NCBI GenBank assembly: GCA_016186625.1
Contig: JACPLG010000008.1
Coordinates: forward strand, 144,723-208,722
Source: Candidatus Levyibacteriota bacterium
Lineage (GTDB): Bacteria; Patescibacteria; Microgenomatia; Levybacterales; UBA12049
DNA length: 64,000 nucleotides
Direction of reading: 5' to 3'
How positions within the stretch are numbered: the first letter of the stretch is position 1; each line of letters begins with the position of its first letter. This document shows positions 16,197 to 23,982 of the stretch, piece after piece. The notes under the pieces are model-generated. The model searched no databases. It saw only the letters and a list, made by a program, of their open reading frames with translations, and was not told where the DNA came from. The position numbers and the translations under genes were made by a program.

Positions 16197-17312
16197 TTAA
16201 GCTGCCACAAGAAAATTTGGGGATCTTCCTGATCGCAACCGCAGGTACCACCCAAAGAAGAACATCATTATGCTTCCTATTATCATAAGTATTGTCCATA
16301 AGCCGCCGGTTACCGGAAGAATATCACCGGGACTAATTGCAGCGGCAAGCACTTCCCCTGCTTTTCCAACGCCATTACCTGCGCCATTTGCTCCATTTTG
16401 AGTGGGAACCTGGGGTGGAGCTGCGCCCGGAGGAATTTCTTTTTCTTTTTCTTTTTCACAGCACTCAACGTCAACTAAAGTTACATTTATCGGGCCATTT
16501 TCAATTACTGATTCAAAAATTATATCACCGGTTGTTATTGAGACGCTTCCTCCGCTATTGTCATTTGCGCGATTTCCGCCTGTGTTTAGGTCCCAATTAC
16601 TGTTATTTACAATAGTAGCGGAGTTATTAACCGAGATATCAATCAAGCTATCTATGTTTAGATTTATAGTGTTTACAGAGTCCGAGCCATTGCCATCGAC
16701 TTTTAGAAAAACACTTTGGCCACCGTCTGCTATTCTAAGACTGGATATGTTGATCCATTTATTTTTAATAGTGTCCGTTGCATAAATGCTTCCAGTTGAA
16801 ATTGAGACATTTCCTCCTGTGTTTCCATTTGCCTGGTTGTTACCTGTATTGACATACCCGTTAACATAATTTGAGATATTGGCATTTTGATTGATATTAA
16901 TTGTAACTTGATTGTTTTGGGTTGAGCTGACAGAGTTCTGTGAGCCTGATCCATTTCCTGACACGCTGATATTTGTCCCCGGGGCACAGCAAACATTTGA
17001 AGCTACGGAGTTATTGATATTCGAATTGTCGATTGAGGAATTTACCGAAGCATCTCCAGTGGTAATTGCCGTATTTCCACCTGTGTTATCATTTGCTTTA
17101 TTGTTGCCGGTATCGGCATTAATATCTACGTTGTTATTAACGTCTGCTTCATTGTTCTGATTAAGAGCGGTTGTGGATGTATTATTAACTGAGACATTGC
17201 TTTGCGAGTCGCTTCCGTTTCCAGAAACAGTAATCTCATCAGCATTTGCTAAAGCTGTTGTGAACAAAGTCGGCAGAAGAGCCAAGCATATAATTAAAAT
17301 TTTCCTTGTCAT
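16197..17312 (-). CDS. Asn-rich tandem-repeat surface protein with LPVTGG sorting signal
   Basis: A 371-residue secreted protein: signal peptide 1-24 (ALANA), three repeats of about 80-95 residues (about 25-280), a Pro/Gly linker, and a C-terminal sorting signal made of LPVTGG, a membrane helix and basic residues. Each repeat has the order GNGS-S-N, an Asn/Val/Ile strand series, TGNN-AN-NTGGN, then SISTGDA. This regular pattern suggests a beta-solenoid. CC pairs (NVCCAPG, VECCEKEK) end repeats. The neighbouring sortase is the obvious anchoring enzyme. Two paralogs follow upstream on the same strand. No enzymatic motif is visible. Confidence 0.85.
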   Translation of the reverse strand: MTRKILIICLALLPTLFTTALANADEITVSGNGSDSQSNVSVNNTSTTALNQNNEADVNNNVDINADTGNNKANDNTGGNTAITTGDASVNSSIDNSNINNSVASNVCCAPGTNISVSGNGSGSQNSVSSTQNNQVTININQNANISNYVNGYVNTGNNQANGNTGGNVSISTGSIYATDTIKNKWINISSLRIADGGQSVFLKVDGNGSDSVNTINLNIDSLIDISVNNSATIVNNSNWDLNTGGNRANDNSGGSVSITTGDIIFESVIENGPINVTLVDVECCEKEKEKEIPPGAAPPQVPTQNGANGAGNGVGKAGEVLAAAISPGDILPVTGGLWTILMIIGSIMMFFFGWYLRLRSGRSPNFLVAA

Positions 17313-17414
17313 TTTTTATGGATGTTCACCCTGAGGCAGACTAGTGGACACCTGTAATTCTACTATTATTTATTATTTTTTGAATTACTGGCAAAAGAGT
17401 GTAAGAACTTTGTG

Positions 17415-19574
17415 TTAAAACTTACTACTTTCTCTTGCTCTTATAATTTTCAACCCTCTTCTAATAAGTATTATTAATGCTAAGACGGGTGTTGCTAACA
17501 GCAACCAGGCCAAATTAATTCTGGTTTTATCTTTATCTGCCAGGATCCCAAGGTTAGTATTTTGTGTTCCTGCAATAAGTTCGGCTGGAACACTTAGGTT
17601 TTCGTCACTTGACGGCCCAAAAGAGAAACTTGGATAAGAGAATGGTCCCGCAGCCGCAATGACATTGCTACTTCCCGCAACCGCCGTATTAGTGTTATTT
17701 GAATTTGCGGATACCCAACCCCCACCGTTATTATCAGACGAGTTATTGCCAGAGGAGCTATTACTGGTTTGCGGACCTCCTTGGGCAAGCACTTCTCCCG
17801 AATCTTTGTGAGCCCCGGGAGTCAGGAAATCACCAGCCCAACTCCCAAAGACATTAACCATTGTTACAAGTAATTTTCCGCCAACTATATTGTTATTCAC
17901 AAAGTTTACAATATTGGCTATAACTCCCGCATCTCCTGTTGTAATTGAGGAGCTGCCTCCTGTATTGTCATTTGCGCTATTTCCTCCGGTGTTTGCCGAA
18001 AGATTGACATTATTTACCACATTTGCGGTGTTGGTTTGATTGGTATTATTGTTGACTTCGGAGCTAACAGTGCCATTATTTGTTGATCCTGTCCCATTTC
18101 CCTCATTTGTGACTGTAATTGCTCCAAACACGTCTTCGCTAAACTGTGTTCCGTCAGATCCTGCATAAAGAGATCCGGCCGGTGCTCCAAAGAGTTTTCC
18201 AACCCAATTTCCTGCCTCGTTTATGATGACCAGCCACATATTTCCACCTAGAAGATTCATATTTGCAATATTAAGAAGATTGGCATCAATTTTTACATTC
18301 CCTGTGCTAATAGTACTGCTTCCTCCGGTATTTCCGCTTGTTGAGTTGTCTCCTGTGGTTGCATCAATAGTGAGATGATTATCAATATTTGCCGTATTAA
18401 ATTGATTTATAGTGTCATTAATATTCTGGGCAACATTAGCATTATTATCGGAATTACTTCCATTCCCTATGTTGGCCAGGCTAATATTCCCGCAAACCGG
18501 GCAAATTGTTCCAAAAACGCCCTCGGGAAGAATAATATCTCCTACCAAGTTTCCGAAAATGTTTACTACGCCATATACTACATTTCCAGAAAGATTATTG
18601 TTGAGGAATGTTAATAAGTTAGCAGCTACGTTAGCATCACCTGTTGTGATTGAGGAATCACCACCGGTATTTCCGCTGGCGGTATTATCACCAGAATTTG
18701 CCAAAAGATCCATGTTGTTAATTACTGTGCCATAATTTGTTTGATTAGTATCATTATTAACAGTGGAGTCTATATTCGCGCTGTTATCCGAGTTTGAGCC
18801 ATTCCCAATGTTTGATGCTTCAAATACTCCGCAGCCTAAAATACAACTTGCCCCATAATCAAGTAGATAATCTCCAATGTGGTCATCTACTATATTAAAC
18901 TCAGAGACTGCAACGCCAGCAACATTTGTATTTGCAGCTGTAATTATTGTTCCCGACGTATTAGCATCTCCTGTATTTATTGTAGAATTTCCTCCAGTAT
19001 TATTTGATGCTGAGTTCTGTCCGCTTACTGCAGCGCCTGTCAAATCATTATTGATATTTGCGCTGTTATTCTGATTAGTATTATTGTTCTGGGCGAGTGT
19101 AGCCGAGCCGCTGTTGTTGGAATTTGATCCGTTCTCCGAATTCACAACTGAGACTGCGGGGCTAGATCCTGTTCCAGTCCCATTGCAGCATGGATTAGTT
19201 GTAGCAACATTTGTATTTGCGTTTGTCAGGATATTTCCATCGCTTGTTGCCGTTCCTGTATCAACAGTAGTGTCGCCAGTATTGCCATCATAATTGGTTC
19301 CTGTCTGGTTCTGTGGCTGGGTGCTTGTTGTATTCTCCGAAGACGTGGGACTTATCTCCTGGATCGTTTGGTTTTGTGTTGTATCAACAGATTGGCTTGT
19401 TGGCTCAGGGTTACTGCTTATAGCTTGACTGGCCGATTGTCCACTTTGGGCCTGTTGTCCACTTTGGGCCTGTTGTGCTTCTTGGGCCAAGACATAAGAT
19501 GAACCAAATATACCAAGGTTTAGAAAAAGGACTGTAATTAGAACTATTGATACAATTTTTTTTATCTTCCTCAT
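17415..19574 (-). CDS. Asn-rich tandem-repeat surface protein, large
   Basis: A 719-residue secreted protein: signal peptide 1-31 (YVLAQ), a Gln/Ser/Thr-rich low-complexity segment (about 32-100), then one partial and four full repeats of about 105-120 residues with the same GNGSNS...NTGG-S-ITTGDA pattern as its neighbours, each with a longer hydrophobic insert containing VNIFGNLVGD-like residues. The C terminus has a Ser/Asn-rich stretch and a membrane helix with basic tail (about 688-719) but no LPxTG, so it is anchored by the membrane helix. Cys pairs (NPCCNG; GTICPVCG) recur between repeats. Confidence 0.82.
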   Translation of the reverse strand: MRKIKKIVSIVLITVLFLNLGIFGSSYVLAQEAQQAQSGQQAQSGQSASQAISSNPEPTSQSVDTTQNQTIQEISPTSSENTTSTQPQNQTGTNYDGNTGDTTVDTGTATSDGNILTNANTNVATTNPCCNGTGTGSSPAVSVVNSENGSNSNNSGSATLAQNNNTNQNNSANINNDLTGAAVSGQNSASNNTGGNSTINTGDANTSGTIITAANTNVAGVAVSEFNIVDDHIGDYLLDYGASCILGCGVFEASNIGNGSNSDNSANIDSTVNNDTNQTNYGTVINNMDLLANSGDNTASGNTGGDSSITTGDANVAANLLTFLNNNLSGNVVYGVVNIFGNLVGDIILPEGVFGTICPVCGNISLANIGNGSNSDNNANVAQNINDTINQFNTANIDNHLTIDATTGDNSTSGNTGGSSTISTGNVKIDANLLNIANMNLLGGNMWLVIINEAGNWVGKLFGAPAGSLYAGSDGTQFSEDVFGAITVTNEGNGTGSTNNGTVSSEVNNNTNQTNTANVVNNVNLSANTGGNSANDNTGGSSSITTGDAGVIANIVNFVNNNIVGGKLLVTMVNVFGSWAGDFLTPGAHKDSGEVLAQGGPQTSNSSSGNNSSDNNGGGWVSANSNNTNTAVAGSSNVIAAAGPFSYPSFSFGPSSDENLSVPAELIAGTQNTNLGILADKDKTRINLAWLLLATPVLALIILIRRGLKIIRARESSKF

Positions 19575-19645
19575 TTATTTAAAACCTCTAATCTGAAATT
19601 TAATGTTTAAATTTTAAGTTATAAGTTTTAAATTTATCTTTTCGG

Positions 19646-19681
19646 GTAGGGTATCTTGCAAGTGCTAACAAGACACCCTAC
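19646..19681 (-). terminator. Hairpin between repeat-protein genes
   Basis: GTAGGGT-a-TCTTG pairs with CAAGA-c-ACCCTAC: twelve pairs and one mismatch around a 10-base loop. It follows the stop of the 442-codon frame on the minus strand. There is no T-run. The arm resembles the hairpin at 10664-10734. Confidence 0.5.
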
Positions 19682-19692
19682 TCCATAAAAGA

Positions 19693-20934
19693 TTAAAGAC
19701 CTAACAAGGCTAACAGATCCGAAAGACTAAAGTTGAAACTAAAGTCGAAATCGAAATCGAAATCTGGTAGTTCAAAGTCAGAGTCTTCTCCGAAAACATT
19801 GACATTTCCTGATGTGGATACGTCAACATTTGTCTCGGAATCGCCGGTTTCGATGGATGGATCTCCATCACCGCCGGACGTGTTATCCTCGGCATCGTTT
19901 TTGCCTGTGTCTGCATCAACGTTTACGTCATTATTAACGTCAGCATCATTATCTTGATCTACATCCAGGTCAGAATTTAGATTGACATTAACAGTGTTAT
20001 CGGAGTTGGACCCATTCCCGTCAACCTTAACGGTTAGGTCTCCAAATAGACATCCGCAATCTGCTGCAGCGTGATTAAAGTTAACCCATGTGTCAACATT
20101 AACGTTTGCTTCAGCATCTCCGGTGTCTATGACAACGTCACCGTCTCCGGTGTTATTGTTAGCGTCGTTGTTTCCTGTATCTAAGTCAACATCAACGTAA
20201 TTTCTAACATCCGCGTCATTGTCTTGATCAATATCAATATCGCTTTTAAGATTTGCGATTATGTCGTTGTCTGAGTTGGAGCCGTTTCCGGTTATCCAGA
20301 GGCTTAATGACCCTCCTCCTCCGTTGTTTCCTCCAACCACTGCGTGATTGAAGTTGGCTACGGTGTTAAGAGAAACATTGCCCTTCGCATTCCCGGTTTT
20401 GATAGAAACTCCTCCGTCTCCTGTATTACCGTTGGCGTCGTTTCTTCCTGTGTCAAGATCAACATTTACGTTATTGCGAACGTATGCGTCATTATTCTGA
20501 TCAATGTTTATGTCGTTGTTTGAGTTAAGATTAACGGTATTATCAGAATTTGATCCGTTATTGCTGATTTTGACCTCAGTGTTGCCGTTATCGCAACAAT
20601 CAACGCTTGCCCAGTTTCCATTAAGGGTGTTGTTAACGCTAACATCTGCCTTCGCGTTTCCAGTCTCAATTGAGACCTCTCCGTTACCAGTGTTATTGTT
20701 GGCATCGTTGTTACCTGTGTCGGCATCAACGTTGACATTATTTCTAACATTGGCGTCGTTATTTTGGTCTACATTAACATCTCTATTAAGATTTACGACT
20801 GCATCATTGTTAGAGTTAGACCCATTACCGTTTATGATAATGGTGGTTTCGGCAAAAGCTAATGGCAAAAGCGCATTAGCAAGTACTGCTCCGGTTGCGA
20901 TTCCTGTAGCTAGTTTTGTTTTTAAATCTAACAT
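19693..20934 (-). CDS. Asn/Asp-rich tandem-repeat surface protein with D/F-rich tail
   Basis: A 413-residue secreted protein. Signal peptide (KTKLATGIATGAVLANALLPLAFA), then four repeats of about 90 residues: GNGSNSDN, alternating N/V/D strands (NVDVDLDTGNNDANNNTGDGD), then VxIETGDAEAN. The acidic version of the repeat suggests calcium binding. After the fourth repeat it ends in alternating Asp/Phe residues and SLSDLLALLGL, with no LPxTG or membrane helix. The ATG at 20934 is chosen because GAGGGGGTGA sits 9 bases upstream; the longer frame to 21021 would be translated from a hairpin-rich leader. The leader carries copy 2 of the shared element. Confidence 0.83.
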   Translation of the reverse strand: MLDLKTKLATGIATGAVLANALLPLAFAETTIIINGNGSNSNNDAVVNLNRDVNVDQNNDANVRNNVNVDADTGNNDANNNTGNGEVSIETGNAKADVSVNNTLNGNWASVDCCDNGNTEVKISNNGSNSDNTVNLNSNNDINIDQNNDAYVRNNVNVDLDTGRNDANGNTGDGGVSIKTGNAKGNVSLNTVANFNHAVVGGNNGGGGSLSLWITGNGSNSDNDIIANLKSDIDIDQDNDADVRNYVDVDLDTGNNDANNNTGDGDVVIDTGDAEANVNVDTWVNFNHAAADCGCLFGDLTVKVDGNGSNSDNTVNVNLNSDLDVDQDNDADVNNDVNVDADTGKNDAEDNTSGGDGDPSIETGDSETNVDVSTSGNVNVFGEDSDFELPDFDFDFDFSFNFSLSDLLALLGL

Positions 20935-20966
20935 TAAGTAATTCACCCCCTCTCTTTTATTTATTT

Positions 20967-21004
20967 CTCCAGAATTTGGAGATTTATTCGTCGCCTGAGG
21001 CGAC
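20967..21004 (-). promoter_or_regulatory. Two leader hairpins before the 413-residue repeat protein
   Basis: TCTCCAgaatTTGGAGA (20967-20983) and GTCGCCtgaGGCGAC (20990-21004) lie between the terminator-like element and the ribosome binding site. Both are perfect stems. Confidence 0.6.
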
Positions 21005-21045
21005 AGCACTTTTTTCCGCACGTCCTAAACTCTCGTCTAAAACAA

Positions 21046-21106
21046 AAACGGAGGCCATTCCTCGTCCATACTACTAGGACAAGAAAAAGCCTCCGTTTGC
21101 GGTCAG
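21046..21106 (-). promoter_or_regulatory. Structured leader element with built-in terminator (copy 2)
   Basis: On the minus strand CTGACCGCAAACGGAGG (21106-21090) is identical to copy 1. Its AAACGGAGGC part is also the 5' arm of a terminator whose 3' arm GCCTCCGTTT (21055-21046) is followed by T-rich sequence; the loop holds a GTCC...GGAC hairpin. The alternative small stem CCG-CAAA-CGG uses the same bases, so the two folds exclude each other, as in a riboswitch or attenuator. Confidence 0.55.
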
Positions 21107-21127
21107 CCATCTAGTTCTACACCCTAC

Positions 21128-21155
21128 GATATAACACTAAATAAGCAATTGTCAA
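21128..21155 (-). promoter_or_regulatory. Promoter of the 413-residue repeat protein
   Basis: Minus strand TTGACA, 16-base spacer, TATATC. Transcription would start about 14 bases before the shared leader element. Confidence 0.55.
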
Positions 21156-21409
21156 TACTTAAAATTTAAGTTTATCCCAGATCCGCTTCCTTTTCTAAGA
21201 ACTAACCCTGCAATTTTTTTATTTTCTTTTAAAGAAACCTTTGTTTTTTTGATTATTCTAGTAGAGATTTGAGTTATATGTCCGTCCTGTACTATTATTT
21301 CAACACTGCCGTATTTAATACCACCAAGTGCTTTTAGGATTTCTTTTAATGCATCGGCATTGACTTCGCTTACATTCATATTTTTTATGGCAGCTTTAAC
21401 AATTCTCAT
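21152..21409 (-). CDS. DUF2292 (YezD-like) small protein
   Basis: An 85-residue protein. The segment LKEILKALGGIKYGSVEIIVQDGHITQISTR matches the whole DUF2292 family (YezD of Bacillus, usually about 55-60 residues). Here it has an extra N-terminal stretch and a basic, Gly-rich tail. Function is unknown in all organisms. The start codon and the AGGA ribosome binding site both lie in a perfect 11-base inverted repeat (21405-21428), which suggests self-regulation or a shut-off hairpin. The 3' end overlaps the -35 region of the next promoter. Confidence 0.8.
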   Translation of the reverse strand: MRIVKAAIKNMNVSEVNADALKEILKALGGIKYGSVEIIVQDGHITQISTRIIKKTKVSLKENKKIAGLVLRKGSGSGINLNFKY

Positions 21410-21428
21410 ATAGGATGTCCTATATGAG
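21405..21428 (-). promoter_or_regulatory. Palindrome covering RBS and start codon of DUF2292 gene
   Basis: CTCATATAGGA, two bases, TCCTATATGAG: a perfect inverted repeat. In the mRNA, AGGA lies in the 5' arm and AUG in the 3' arm, so folding would hide both. As DNA it could equally be an operator. Confidence 0.6.
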
Positions 21429-21502
21429 CTATATATTAAAACTTATAAGCAGTAAAAGTAAACAAGAAAAATGCTTGAAAGAAGCAAGAATTATGTAAAT
21501 TC

Positions 21503-22150
21503 TTACCTTTCAAGAGTTAGCTTTACCGCATCTTTTCTTCCTGTTATTTCTCCAACCATTAATATTATATTTTTGTCCGAATCATTAATTGGAAGACCAA
21601 TCCTTGTATATTTTGTTGAATTTGCCTGAATTTCAACCGGATCATTGTGAATCTCAGGAGCGAGTTGTTCCGCTGAATTATTTAATCTAACTCTAATATA
21701 GTCTTTTGCATTTATTTCAATAGATTGTCTATAAGGATTTGTAATCTTAAGGTTCAGGATTAGAAATGTTCTTCCTTTTACGGCTCTGGCCAATTTTCCT
21801 TGATAGATAAATGCATCTTGAATATTTGCATTCTCAACCACATATTCAATTCTGCTTACTTCTTTTCCTTCAGAATCTCTAAGCGGAAATTCAAACTTTT
21901 TATTTAGCGTTTGAGTTGCTATGGGCTTTGGTGCATTTGCGCGCTCATCTAAGGAAATAGTGCCGCCTTGCGGAAAAAATCTTCCTCCTGCATAAAAAGC
22001 AACAGCCAAAAGAATGATAATTAAAATAACAGGTCCTAGATTCTTTGGACGATTAAGTCCGTTTGAGTTAAAAGAGGGTTTTCTTATTCTTGAAGTAGCA
22101 TATCGAAATCTGTTAGAAAAATCAGATCTTAAATTTATATTGTCAATCAT
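21503..22150 (-). CDS. Membrane-anchored DUF4352-like protein
   Basis: A 215-residue protein: basic cytoplasmic N terminus (about 40 residues), one membrane helix (VILIIILLAVAFYAGG), then an extracellular beta domain with the phrases IEYVVENANIQDAF, GRTFLILNLKITNPYRQSIEI and RLNNSAEQLAPEIH. These resemble the DUF4352/telomeric-repeat-binding-like Ig folds found on bacterial surfaces. The role is unknown. I chose the ATG at 22150 because CAGGAG lies upstream; the longer frame to 22213 has no support. It may accompany the DUF2292 gene, about 90 bases downstream on the same strand. Confidence 0.65.
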   Translation of the reverse strand: MIDNINLRSDFSNRFRYATSRIRKPSFNSNGLNRPKNLGPVILIIILLAVAFYAGGRFFPQGGTISLDERANAPKPIATQTLNKKFEFPLRDSEGKEVSRIEYVVENANIQDAFIYQGKLARAVKGRTFLILNLKITNPYRQSIEINAKDYIRVRLNNSAEQLAPEIHNDPVEIQANSTKYTRIGLPINDSDKNIILMVGEITGRKDAVKLTLER

Positions 22151-22283
22151 TTCAAAAAAAAACTCCTGACGGACAGAAGCAAATGTAAGTGAATGTGATA
22201 TTAACACTAGCAATTCTATCCTGTCAAGAGGTAGAAATATACAGTTGATATTAGATAAATATATTCCTTAGGCAACTTCATGT

Positions 22284-22289
22284 TATAAT
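22284..22289 (+). promoter_or_regulatory. -10 box of the 505-residue membrane protein gene
   Basis: TATAAT 9 bases before the ATG at 22299, pointing to a nearly leaderless message. Confidence 0.55.
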
Positions 22290-22298
22290 GCTTTGCCT

Positions 22299-23810
22299 AT
22301 GAACATTCTAAATATTAAGGTGCTTAGAAATATTATTGAAGTGCTCCCTTTTGTTGCCGTTTTTTTTGCTTCACTTTATAGACCAACTGATCCTGATCTG
22401 GGATGGCATTTAAAATACGGAGAATATTTTGTCAGGACTGGCGGGGTACTTAGGGATAACATTTTTGCAACCATGATGCCGGATTACAAGTGGGTTAATC
22501 ATTCATGGGCATCAGATGTTCTCGTTTTTCTAGCATATAATCTTTGGGGATTTTTAGGAGTAACCTTGTTGGGAGCTGCAATTGTTACCCTGACTTTTAT
22601 ATTTGTGTCTAAGGCATTCAATCTTTCTTTTTGGGACAAAGCATTCATTTTCCCAATTGTCTTATTCATTGTTAGTAATGTAAATGCCATCTCTTTCAGA
22701 TCACAGCAAATGTCTTATCTTTTTACAGCACTTCTCTTTTACATCATTTCTCTTTATAACAAGAATCCAAAATATCTCTTTCTTACAATTCCGTTGTTTT
22801 TAATCTGGGCAAATTTCCACGGCGGGTTCATTTTAGGCCTGACACTTCTTGGCGGATATGTTTTTCTTAAAAAAATTGTCGAAATTTATAAGAAATTTGA
22901 AATAAGAAAAGCAATTCTTGCTTTTAAATTTGAGTCAATTGTCATAACTGGAGTTGTAATTGCGACTCTTATTAATCCGTTTGGTTACGGGGTTTATCTT
23001 GAGACTTTCCGCCATTTCGGAAACCCTTGGTTAAAATACATTGCAGAGTGGGCACCATTTGTTGATATGTCGCGCCAATGGTGGAATCTTATAATTTTTG
23101 TCAATTTATTTTTAGCATCTGTTTTAATTTTATTTTTTACCGGAAGACTAGGAAAGGAAAAACTTCCTGTTGTGGGGCTCATAATTTTATTTATTCTACT
23201 CTCATTTTATGAGAGACGTTATGCATGGTCAATGTACTATATTTCCTTTCCAATACTTGTTGGAATCTCCGGCTTCTTTAAACCTAACTCAAAATCGAAA
23301 CAATTTTTTATAGCAGGAGGAGTTTCAATTATTTTTCTTCTTATTGTTATATCAACAAAAGAACCGATTAAAAATTATCAGACAATGAATTGGCAAACAT
23401 ATTGCCAAACCCAATCAAATCTATGCTCGTACAATGCTGTTCTTTTTTTATCAAAAAACAATCTGACAACCAATCTTTCCACACCATATAGCTGGGGCGG
23501 CTGGATGATCTGGAATTTTCCGGACGTTATGCCAAGCGTAGATGGCAGAATGGTTGCCTGGAAAGATGAAGAGGGTTATAGCGCTTTTGCAGAGTATTAC
23601 ACAAATGTGACGGATTGGGAAAGCATAGATAAATCAAAGTACGATGTTGTACTAGTACTCAAACAAAAACCAATGTTTAAAAGACTTAAGAGCTTAACAG
23701 CAGAAGGAAAATGGCGCTGGCTCTATGAGGATCCGATTTCTGCAGTTTTTGTTCGCAAGAATCCGAAAGAAATTACTCTTCCCAAAAAACTCATAATTCC
23801 TGAAAATTAA
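22299..23810 (+). CDS. Polytopic membrane glycosyltransferase-like protein (GT-C type)
   Basis: A 503-residue protein with about ten hydrophobic helices. After the first helix comes DPDLGWHLKYGEYFVRTGG, the acidic first loop typical of GT-C glycosyltransferases, followed by NHSWASDVLVF. A C-terminal soluble part (about 390-503) has SWGGWMIWNFPDVMPSVDGRM and ends near YEDPISAVFVRKNP. Proteins of this layout are common in CPR and often annotated only as hypothetical. Substrate is unknown; a lipid-linked sugar donor is inferred. A decayed copy of its last codons lies just downstream at 23851-23898. Confidence 0.7.
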   Translation: MNILNIKVLRNIIEVLPFVAVFFASLYRPTDPDLGWHLKYGEYFVRTGGVLRDNIFATMMPDYKWVNHSWASDVLVFLAYNLWGFLGVTLLGAAIVTLTFIFVSKAFNLSFWDKAFIFPIVLFIVSNVNAISFRSQQMSYLFTALLFYIISLYNKNPKYLFLTIPLFLIWANFHGGFILGLTLLGGYVFLKKIVEIYKKFEIRKAILAFKFESIVITGVVIATLINPFGYGVYLETFRHFGNPWLKYIAEWAPFVDMSRQWWNLIIFVNLFLASVLILFFTGRLGKEKLPVVGLIILFILLSFYERRYAWSMYYISFPILVGISGFFKPNSKSKQFFIAGGVSIIFLLIVISTKEPIKNYQTMNWQTYCQTQSNLCSYNAVLFLSKNNLTTNLSTPYSWGGWMIWNFPDVMPSVDGRMVAWKDEEGYSAFAEYYTNVTDWESIDKSKYDVVLVLKQKPMFKRLKSLTAEGKWRWLYEDPISAVFVRKNPKEITLPKKLIIPEN

Positions 23811-23850
23811 AGTATTGCTAAAAGCCTATGTATGCAATACTATTCTTGTA

Positions 23851-23898
23851 ATGGCGCTACATGAAGATAGTTACTCCGCGGTTTTTGTGAGAAAATAA
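23851..23898 (+). pseudogene. Remnant of a duplicated 3' end of the membrane glycosyltransferase gene
   Basis: The bases encode MALHEDSYSAVFVRK then stop, clearly similar to the end of the preceding gene (WLYEDPISAVFVRK). Upstream of this the reading frame is broken. It looks like the leftover end of a second, deleted copy. Confidence 0.55.
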
Positions 23899-23982
23899 TC
23901 AGCCTCAATAGATACATATTGACAAGACATAGGTTTAGCTGAGATGCTGATATCAGGATAAAAAATCTGCTTAATTAGGTAA

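Noticed and set aside
20504..20941. Plus-strand frames over the repeat-protein genes (also near 16402, 18412, 18877, 19084)
   Set aside because: Antisense shadows of Asn/Asp/Gly-rich repeats; composition is an artefact of the opposite frame.
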